Below, in pieces: positions 35,521 to 41,504 of a stretch of 41,504 nucleotides of DNA. The stretch lies in NCBI GenBank assembly GCA_044338255.1, contig JBIILZ010000022.1:1-41504 (forward strand). The letters are read 5' to 3'. Made by a program: the position numbers and the translations under genes. Origin of the DNA: CAIUVD01 sp044338255 (GTDB lineage Bacteria > Planctomycetota > UBA11346). The notes under the pieces were generated by a model that was not told the DNA's origin, ran no database searches, and saw nothing but the letters and a program-made list of their open reading frames with translations. Within the stretch, counting starts at the first letter, position 1; every line of letters begins with the position of its first letter.

Positions 35521-36639
35521 TCAATTAGATGGGGGATATCGAGGGATCAGACTCTGTTGCCGGAGGTAGAGGCGGGCGAGCGCCAGGATGCCGATGGGGG
35601 CGACACCGGCACGCCGTTGGGCGGCACCGAGCGCGAAGAGGGCGCGCTGCTTAGCGAAAATCATCTTCAGGCTGGTGTGCAGCGGCAGGTCGGGGTCCCA
35701 GGCGTTGATGGCCTCGGAACCTGCGCCGTTGACCTCGATGATCGTGAACTCTGCCCGTTGCAGGAAATCATCGAGGGTGTGGAAGCGGACATCGAAGCGT
35801 CCGCCGTGAAAGGCGGGCATATCTTGGGCGATGGCCTCGATGGCGGCGGCTAAGGCCGGAGTTATCTGGTGATCGCCATTGCGATAGATACCGCCGACGC
35901 GATATGAGCCGATGGTCGCCACGCGCACGTGTTCCCCATTAGCCGGAATGCGCTGCTGTCCCTCTGGGCCTTGATGCTGCGAGGTCAGCAGGCGCCGGGC
36001 GCGAGGATCGCGCTCGATGAGCTGGCGCAGGGTGTGCACGCCATCACCGAGCACCCGCGGAAAATAGCGCAGCGCCAAGCCGATGATCTGTCCTCGGGTG
36101 GCAGCTGGATCGCGGGTGTAGAAGATCCCGGCTTCTCCTTCATCGGTCAGATAATGCTGCACCACCAGAACTTCGTTGAAGGGGAATTGCGCCAGATAGT
36201 TCTGCAGAGCGGCGAGGTTGTCGACCTTGCGCACCCCATAACCGCAGAGCCCGAGGTCGGGTTTGACTATCAGCGGAAACGCGAGGCCGGCTGCGGCGAG
36301 TCGCTGCCCGAGTTCGCCGTCGTTCATTCCGGGACGATTCGCCAGGGCGATGAAGGCAGCGGTCCTGGCCCGCGCCAGCGGACCCATGGCCTGGAAATAT
36401 TCGAGTTTCCCTTCGCCGATGAGGCCGCCGGAAGTGATACCGGGATTCACCGCCGAGGGCAGGGTCAGGCTGTGATAACGGCAGGCCAGCCCCAGCCACT
36501 GCAGCCCGATCACGAGACGGATAAGCCATAGGGGAACGCGTTCGAGAGCCCCGAGCGGGGTGCTCTGGCGAGGTTGATGGACGGCAGTCGCCGCCATCGC
36601 GGGCCAGCGCAGGCGCATGAATGGTGAGAGGATGTCCAT
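35521..36639 (-). CDS. ATP-grasp enzyme (D-Ala-D-Ala ligase-like fold)
   Basis: A 372-residue protein started at MDILSPFMRL (36639). Upstream the frame runs on through a minisatellite and would add a low-complexity SLVPG repeat, so that extension is rejected. FPLIVKPDLGLCGYGV carries the ATP-binding Lys and glycine loop. DVRFHTLDDFLQRAEFTIIE with EVNG near the C-terminus supplies the Mg-binding Glu/Asn pair of ATP-grasp ligases. The N-terminal 60 residues include a possible membrane-associated stretch (LIRLVIGLQWLG). The substrate is unknown; carboxylate-amine ligation is the usual chemistry of the fold. Stop at 35521. Confidence 0.75.
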   Translation of the reverse strand: MDILSPFMRLRWPAMAATAVHQPRQSTPLGALERVPLWLIRLVIGLQWLGLACRYHSLTLPSAVNPGITSGGLIGEGKLEYFQAMGPLARARTAAFIALANRPGMNDGELGQRLAAAGLAFPLIVKPDLGLCGYGVRKVDNLAALQNYLAQFPFNEVLVVQHYLTDEGEAGIFYTRDPAATRGQIIGLALRYFPRVLGDGVHTLRQLIERDPRARRLLTSQHQGPEGQQRIPANGEHVRVATIGSYRVGGIYRNGDHQITPALAAAIEAIAQDMPAFHGGRFDVRFHTLDDFLQRAEFTIIEVNGAGSEAINAWDPDLPLHTSLKMIFAKQRALFALGAAQRRAGVAPIGILALARLYLRQQSLIPRYPPSN

Positions 36640-36688
36640 GCCCGGCAGAAGCGCCGCCCGTGCCAGCGTGGCTACGAGGCACGGTTCA

Positions 36689-36911
36689 GCCAGGGGCCAG
36701 GGGCCAGGGACCAGGGACCAGGGGCTAGGGACCAGAGACCAGGGACCAGGGACCGGAGACCAGGGACCGGAGACCAGGGACCGGAGACCAGGGACCGGAG
36801 ACCAGGGACCGGAGACCAGGGACCGGAGACCAGGGACCAGAGACCAGGGACCAGAGACCAGAGACCAGGGACCAGAGACCAGGGACCAGAGACCAGGGAC
36901 CAGCGACCAGC
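36689..36911. repeat. Heptanucleotide minisatellite
   Basis: About 30 tandem copies of a 7-bp unit, mostly GGGACCA, GAGACCA or GGGACCG, alternating in higher-order 14-bp pairs. It begins near 36689 and ends near 36911, just upstream of the ATP-grasp start. Because 7 is not a multiple of 3, each gained or lost unit would shift any frame running through it. Confidence 0.9.
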
Positions 36912-37008
36912 GTGAGTCAGATGCCAAACTTGGCCAGCACCCAGGTGTATCCCATAACGGCGCAACCCTGCAAATCGGCAAGATTGCGCGGCAATCCTAT
37001 CGATCTAC

Positions 37009-38051
37009 TTAGCCATTGTCGTAGTTCATATTATAGCTGCCGAGAGCAAAGGTCCGTGTCGGATTGGTCTCGGTCCCAGCCGGTAGCGAATTTAGGTCCC
37101 ACTGGGGTGCGGTTTCCGATTCCGTCCAATAGACCCAGCCGATGCTTGGTTTCCAGAAATGCTTGTAGGCACCGCTGTAATCAGCGATGCCCAGAAGGGT
37201 GGTTCCCGACGCCAGCGGCACGGAAGGGCGATAGTCGTAAGACAGGCTCACCTGCGCGCAGCCGCTGAATCGCGCATCGGGCGTGGTCTGGTTGAGGGCG
37301 GTCACTTTCAATTGGCTGACGCGTTGGATCGCAATTCAGGACCGATATAGCCGCCACCGGTCTGATAATCGATCGCTGCCGTAGTGACATTGGCGGTGGT
37401 CACCGGTACACGGATGCTGACCAGATTCGCATCGCTGCCCGGGGGCGTCGATCCGGCGGCGGTGCGGAAGCGCGGGCGATAGGAAACGTTACCGACGCTG
37501 CGATAGGCGAAGGCCTGACCAATGTAACCAGAGCCGACGAGGCTCGATTGCCAAACAGTGCCGACCTTGATCGAGGGTGGAAAATAGGGAATCCAGGCCG
37601 CAGTGTTGGAATATCCTCCCTTTTCGTACACCGCATGATTGGCGCCGAGGGCGAGGTAGCGAATACCGCCGGAAGCCCCGCCGAGTAAGGCGGTGATCTC
37701 CCCTCGAACGCAGGCGAAATCCGGCGCTTGACATTTGGTGATGATCACCGGGTTGTAGGTCATCGTCCCCAAGGCGACATCGCTGCTGCTGTCGTTCTGC
37801 AGGAATCCAAGTTCACTGGCTCCGGGGCGTGCGGCAGTGAAGACATAGGCATCCAAGGTCCACGCATTGGTCGCGATTTCGCTATGATAATTCAAGCCGA
37901 AGGTCGGGACCTGCTAAGCGCTGCTTTTCAGATTCCCGGATGTGCCATCGAATTGGGAAGTCCAGACCGAGGCGGCAGTGATGTTGTTGACCGTATCCCC
38001 CGACTGGTTGCAACTGCTCAAAGCGCAGGTCACAGTCGACACTAGCCACAT
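37009..38051 (-). pseudogene. Broken lipoprotein-like gene (stop codon plus frameshift)
   Basis: Read on the minus strand from ATG at 38051 the protein starts MWLVSTVTCALSSC, with a lipobox-like LSSC, and continues through SGDTVNNITAASVWTSQFDG. An in-frame TAG lies at 37914-37916. The same frame then runs QVPTFGLNYHSEIATNAW and on for nearly 200 codons. Near 37325-37337 it goes out of frame: GPELR is followed, in the next frame, by IQRVSQLKVTALNQ and then 100 residues to the stop at 37009. One base gain restores continuity. The product would be a beta-rich surface or exported lipoprotein of about 345 residues; no family recognised. Either a true pseudogene or two sequencing errors. Confidence 0.7.
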
Positions 38052-38171
38052 GTGGGAAAAGAATTTTCTTTAAACGCATGGTATGTGGCTCATTTTAAGG
38101 AGCGGGATGTTCGCCGCTCATACAAGTAGCGCATTATGCCATTTCGCGTCAGGCCTGTGCATCCGTGTGTC

Positions 38172-38207
38172 AAAAAAACGGCGGCTGGTCCGTGTGGACC
38201 AGCCGCC
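38172..38207 (-). terminator. Intrinsic terminator of the DEAD-box gene
   Basis: On the minus strand the 12-bp perfect stem GGCGGCTGGTCC / GGACCAGCCGCC, around a 4-base loop, is followed by seven T. It lies 40 bases after the helicase stop. Confidence 0.9.
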
Positions 38208-38246
38208 TCATTTCGCACGTTGTATGCAGCCGTGGCTGCGACGCGG

Positions 38247-39965
38247 TCAGCTATCGCGACGCACGTAGCGCTTGGCCGGACGGGCCTCGCCACCGCCGGC
38301 ATATCCGCCGCTGTTCTGCTGGCCGCTCTCACCCATGCGGTCGACGCGTACCTGCACTGGACGGCCGCGGTGATGCAGGGGGTGATTGAGCACGCGATCG
38401 GCGACCGAGGCCGCGATCGAGACCAGGCTGTGGCGGGCGAACATGCGGATCTTGCCGATGTCGTCGCCGGCGAGGCCGCGTTGGTGGCAGAGCAGCGCCA
38501 TCAAGGTGCCAGCGGCGATGTCGTCATCGCTGCCGATGCCGATGAACATCGGCACCACGCCGGTGGCGTTGGTGCGCGGCGGCTGATCGCCGCTCGCTGC
38601 CCGTGGCTCGCTGCGTTGATAGCTGCCACCTTCGGCGCTGCTCGGGCGGGCGGCACGGGCCGGGGCGGAGACATGCTTCTCGATCATCGCATCGGGGACG
38701 ATGCGGTGGATCAACGCCGCGAGCACCGCCTCGGCGCTGAACTCCGCGATCAGCGGCTTGAACGAGGCCGGCAGGGTGAGTTTCTCGCCGAGCGAATCCT
38801 GGACCCGCTTGGCCAGGCGCTCGCGCTTGGCTTCGACGATGGTGGCGGCGGTCGGCAACGGTACTTCTTCGGGTTTGCACTTGGCGGCAAACGCCATGCG
38901 CTGGAACTTGGCGCGATCGGCCGGCCCCATGAGGGTCCAGGCCTCGCCGTCAGCACCGGCACGGGCGGTACGGCCGACGCGATGGGTGTAGGCCTCGGCG
39001 CTCATCGGCAGGCCGAAATTGAAGACGTGGCTGACGCCGGGCACGTCGATGCCGCGGGCGGCGACGTCGGTGCCAACCAGCACCGCGAGCTTGCCCGAGC
39101 GGAAACGCTCGAGCACGCGCTCACGCGCATCCTGCTGCAATTCACCGCTGATGCCGCCGGCTTCCATGCCTTCGGCAGCGACTGCGCGCACGATGCGCTC
39201 GACGTCTTCGCGAGTACGCACGAAGACCAGGGCGCGGGTTGGTTCGAGGATGTGTAGCAGACGCGCCAGGGCCGGCACTTCGTCGCCGCGCTTGACGATC
39301 ACGAACTTCTGCGGCACGTGGCTGGCGCCGGCCTTGGTGTCGAGGCGGATCTCGCGCGGCTTGTCCAGCCAGCGGTCGACGGCCATCTGCAGATGGCGCG
39401 GGAAAGTGGCGCTGAACAGCCAGCGGGCGACCGATTCGCCGAGGTCTTTCACCAGGCGGTCCATGTCTTCGCTGAAGCCCATGTCCATCATCTGGTCGGC
39501 TTCGTCGAGGATGACGATCTCGGCGTCGGGCTTGAGGTTGCCCTGGGCGAGGTGGTCGCACATGCGCCCGGGGGTGCCGATGACGATCGGTACGCCGCGG
39601 CGCAGGTCGCGGACCTGCGGATAGGCGGGAACGCCGCCGACGAGCACGGCGGTCTTGCCGGTGCCGAGAATGGTCTCGGCTTCGCGGGCGGCCTGCTGTG
39701 CCAGTTCGCGGGTCGGACAGACGATCCATACCCGGGAGATCTCACCAGCGGCGATGCGCGCGGCGAGGGGCAGGAGGAAGGCCAGGGTCTTGCCCGAGCC
39801 GGTGCGCGCTTGCGCGAGGAGATCGCCACCGGTCATGGCCAGTGGGATCACTGAGGCCTGGACGGGGGTGGGCACGGTAATTCCGCGCGCAGCCAGCGCG
39901 GCAACCAAACTTGGCGGGAGGCCAAGTTCGGCAAAGGTCGTGGTCGGCTCTGAAGTTTCAGTCAT
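38247..39965 (-). CDS. DEAD-box RNA helicase with DbpA-like RNA-binding tail
   Basis: A 572-residue protein started at MTETSEPTTTFAELG (39965). The longer frame runs into the divergent xseA and is rejected. Q-motif region TPVQ, Walker A ARTGSGKT (53-60), PTRELAQ (84-90), TPGR (131-134), DEAD (154-157), SAT (185-187), ARGID and HRVGRTAR are all present. A basic low-complexity linker leads to a C-terminal DbpA-type RNA-recognition domain (about 490-555). It probably remodels RNA during ribosome assembly or turnover, as DbpA/DeaD proteins do. It is divergent from xseA with a 70-base shared control region, and ends in a clear terminator. Confidence 0.9.
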   Translation of the reverse strand: MTETSEPTTTFAELGLPPSLVAALAARGITVPTPVQASVIPLAMTGGDLLAQARTGSGKTLAFLLPLAARIAAGEISRVWIVCPTRELAQQAAREAETILGTGKTAVLVGGVPAYPQVRDLRRGVPIVIGTPGRMCDHLAQGNLKPDAEIVILDEADQMMDMGFSEDMDRLVKDLGESVARWLFSATFPRHLQMAVDRWLDKPREIRLDTKAGASHVPQKFVIVKRGDEVPALARLLHILEPTRALVFVRTREDVERIVRAVAAEGMEAGGISGELQQDARERVLERFRSGKLAVLVGTDVAARGIDVPGVSHVFNFGLPMSAEAYTHRVGRTARAGADGEAWTLMGPADRAKFQRMAFAAKCKPEEVPLPTAATIVEAKRERLAKRVQDSLGEKLTLPASFKPLIAEFSAEAVLAALIHRIVPDAMIEKHVSAPARAARPSSAEGGSYQRSEPRAASGDQPPRTNATGVVPMFIGIGSDDDIAAGTLMALLCHQRGLAGDDIGKIRMFARHSLVSIAASVADRVLNHPLHHRGRPVQVRVDRMGESGQQNSGGYAGGGEARPAKRYVRRDS

Positions 39966-40035
39966 GGGGGGAAATAATGTGGGCCGGGATGGCCTCGGGG
40001 AATGGAAATGTGCCGCGGGCGCTGAAGATCCCTCC

Positions 40036-41397
40036 ATGTCCGATGCCCAGCCGCTCAGCGTCTCCGCCTTGACCCAGTACATTGCCGGGGCTTTGGGCGA
40101 CCTCGGCACGGTCCTGGTGGCAGGCGAGCTGTCGTTGGCGAAAATCGCACCAAGTGGGCATTTCTATGCGACTTTGAAGGATTCCGAGGCGCTCATCAGC
40201 CTCGTCATGTGGCGTAGTACGGTGGTTCGCGCCGGTCCCCTGCCCAAGGAAGGGGCGCAGGTGGTGGTGCGCGGTGTCCTCAGCGTTTATGGCCCACGCG
40301 GTCAGTATCAACTCACCGCCAGCCGCATCGAAGCTATCGGCGCCGGCGATCTGGCGGCCCGTTTCGCCCAGTTGAAGGCCCGTCTGCTCGCCGAGGGCCT
40401 CTTCGCGGAAGAGCGCAAACGTCCGGTTCCGGTCCTGCCGCGGGCGGTGGGCGTGGCGACGGCGGCCGGTTCGGCGGCACTCGCCGACATCCTGCACTCG
40501 ATCCGCGCGCGCTTTCCGGGCATGCACATCGTCCATGCGCCGTGCCTGGTGCAGGGGGCCGGGGCGGTGGCGAGCATCGTTAGCGCCTTGCAGCGTTTGC
40601 AGCGTCACCCCGAGGTCGACGTGATCATCTGCGGTCGCGGTGGCGGCTCGCTAGAGGATCTCTGGGCCTTCAACGAAGAAGCCGTGGTGCGGGCCCTGGT
40701 CGCCTGCCGCCTGCCGGTGATTTCTGCCGTTGGTCACGAGACCGACACCACCTTGGCGGATTTCGCCGCCGATGTACGCGCCAAGACGCCCACTGCCGCT
40801 GGCGAACTGGTGGTGCCGGTGGTTGCTGACCTCCGCGAACAGCTCGCCGATTGCCGTGGGGATCTGCACCGGCTGATGACGCAGCGGATCGCCGAGCTGC
40901 AGACGCGCCTGTTGGCCCTTACCCGCCATCGGGCTCTGGCCCTGCCCGGTTATCAGCTCGATCAGCGTCGCCAGCGGCTCGACGAGTTGGTGGCGCGCCT
41001 GCATGAAGGAGCGTCGGCAGCCGTGGCCGAGCGTCGGCAGGCCCTGGCGCTGCTGCACGCCCGGCTGCCGGCACCGGCGGTACGCGTTGAGCGCGCCCGT
41101 GAACGTCTGGCCCACGGCGCGCAGTCCTTGGTCCGCCTGGCCAACGAACGCGTCGCCCGTCTCCACGAACGCCTGGCACGGGCCGCCGGTCACCTCGACG
41201 CCTTGTCGCCCTTGGCGGTGATCGCCCGCGGCTACAGCGTCGTCCGCACCGCCGAAGGCATGTTGGTGCGCACACTCGCCGATGCCCCACCGGGAACCAT
41301 GATCCAGGCGCGCATGGTCGACGGCTGGCTACAGGCGGTCACCGGTGGTAGTAAACGTCAGCAGCTGAATGAGCCTGATAACGGGTATCAGGTCTAG
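40036..41397 (+). CDS. xseA: Exodeoxyribonuclease VII large subunit
   Basis: A 453-residue protein started at MSDAQPLSVSALTQY (40036). The frame extends upstream but that part is only the complement of the helicase gene. The N-terminal OB-fold shows VLVAGELSLAKIAPSGHFYATLKD. The catalytic core has IICGRGGGSLEDLWAFNEE (about 200-218) and GHETDTTLADFAADVRAKTP (233-252), the family signatures. A long helical region follows, then SPLAVIARGYSVVR. Exonuclease VII degrades single-stranded DNA with XseB as small subunit; no xseB is visible in this window. Likely housekeeping, marking the chromosomal side of the island. Confidence 0.95.
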   Translation: MSDAQPLSVSALTQYIAGALGDLGTVLVAGELSLAKIAPSGHFYATLKDSEALISLVMWRSTVVRAGPLPKEGAQVVVRGVLSVYGPRGQYQLTASRIEAIGAGDLAARFAQLKARLLAEGLFAEERKRPVPVLPRAVGVATAAGSAALADILHSIRARFPGMHIVHAPCLVQGAGAVASIVSALQRLQRHPEVDVIICGRGGGSLEDLWAFNEEAVVRALVACRLPVISAVGHETDTTLADFAADVRAKTPTAAGELVVPVVADLREQLADCRGDLHRLMTQRIAELQTRLLALTRHRALALPGYQLDQRRQRLDELVARLHEGASAAVAERRQALALLHARLPAPAVRVERARERLAHGAQSLVRLANERVARLHERLARAAGHLDALSPLAVIARGYSVVRTAEGMLVRTLADAPPGTMIQARMVDGWLQAVTGGSKRQQLNEPDNGYQV

Positions 41398-41422
41398 GAG
41401 CCTGTCGGAGATAGACTCCTGG
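41397..41422. repeat. Short dispersed element, copy C
   Basis: GGAGCCTGTCGGAGATAGAC followed by TCCTGG begins right after the xseA stop. It is the fullest of three copies in the window, with GGAG/CTCC inverted ends. Confidence 0.55.
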
Positions 41423-41434
41423 GAGGCGTTCCTG

Positions 41435-41496
41435 GGGGCGCGGGCGACTCGCCCGCGAATTCAAGTCAACGAACGCGGGCGAGTCGCCCGCGCCCC
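41435..41496. repeat. 23-bp perfect inverted repeat downstream of xseA
   Basis: The arms 41435-41457 and 41474-41496 are exact reverse complements, 16 bases apart. Each arm is itself a near-palindrome (CGCGGGCGACTCGCCCGCG). No T-run follows within the window. It resembles GC-rich intergenic repeats and could also stop xseA transcription. Confidence 0.85.
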
Positions 41497-41504
41497 TGCC
41501 CCCA

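Noticed and set aside
36640..36981. N-terminal extension of the ATP-grasp protein through the minisatellite
   Set aside because: It would consist mostly of SLVPG-type repeats; a plausible start with conserved-looking sequence lies downstream at 36639.
39655..40035. Upstream extension of xseA
   Set aside because: It is the complement of the DEAD-box helicase N-terminus; the start at 40036 fits XseA length and opening.

Overview
The window comes from a high-GC Gram-negative-type bacterium: it has lipoprotein signal peptides, Shine-Dalgarno starts and a standard xseA. I cannot fix the phylum from sequence alone. Intergenic GC-rich palindromes, a heptanucleotide minisatellite and an HTH/PIN-type antitoxin would fit several high-GC groups. 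Much of the window is a defence island followed by ordinary chromosome.

Left part (1-8587): a small HTH gene divergent from a lipoprotein / small-protein pair (323-2192). Then comes an AT-rich three-gene ABC-three-component (ABC-3C) conflict module (2736-5751): nuclease-like effector, middle component and DUF2326 ATPase. A decayed second copy of the HTH-gene/lipoprotein promoter region lies beyond it at about 6031-6250. A membrane-anchored hypothetical protein (7101-7697), a compound tandem repeat, a strong terminator and a perfect 18-bp hairpin fill the rest, with long stretches that hold no credible gene.

Centre (8588-32003): a complete type 2 BREX (Pgl) phage-defence system on the minus strand. 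It has all six expected components, in transcription order pglW, pglX, pglY, pglZ, brxD and brxHI. Four further genes sit inside the locus: an AAA+ ATPase, a protein with a PD-(D/E)xK-like patch, an AlbA/Schlafen-type ATPase, and a DUF3427-like reader protein whose C-terminal 98 residues copy the C-terminus of PglZ. A 68-aa excisionase-type HTH gene heads the locus. Most junctions overlap by 1-4 bases, so translation is probably coupled. A symmetric TGCTA/TAGCA operator-like array with a 10-bp period lies just upstream of the ATPase gene and probably divides the locus into two transcription units. The kinase, methyltransferase, ATPases, phosphatase-fold protein and helicase would act together to mark self DNA and block phage replication. 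The extra genes may add sensing of modified DNA or another effector arm.

Right part (32220-41504): an orphan antitoxin with no toxin, a terminator related to the one at the far side of the BREX locus, a DUF1826-like gene and an alpha/beta hydrolase, two small genes, an ATP-grasp enzyme next to a 7-bp minisatellite, a broken lipoprotein-like gene (internal stop plus frameshift), a DEAD-box RNA helicase with a DbpA-like tail, and xseA. The window ends in a 23-bp perfect inverted repeat.
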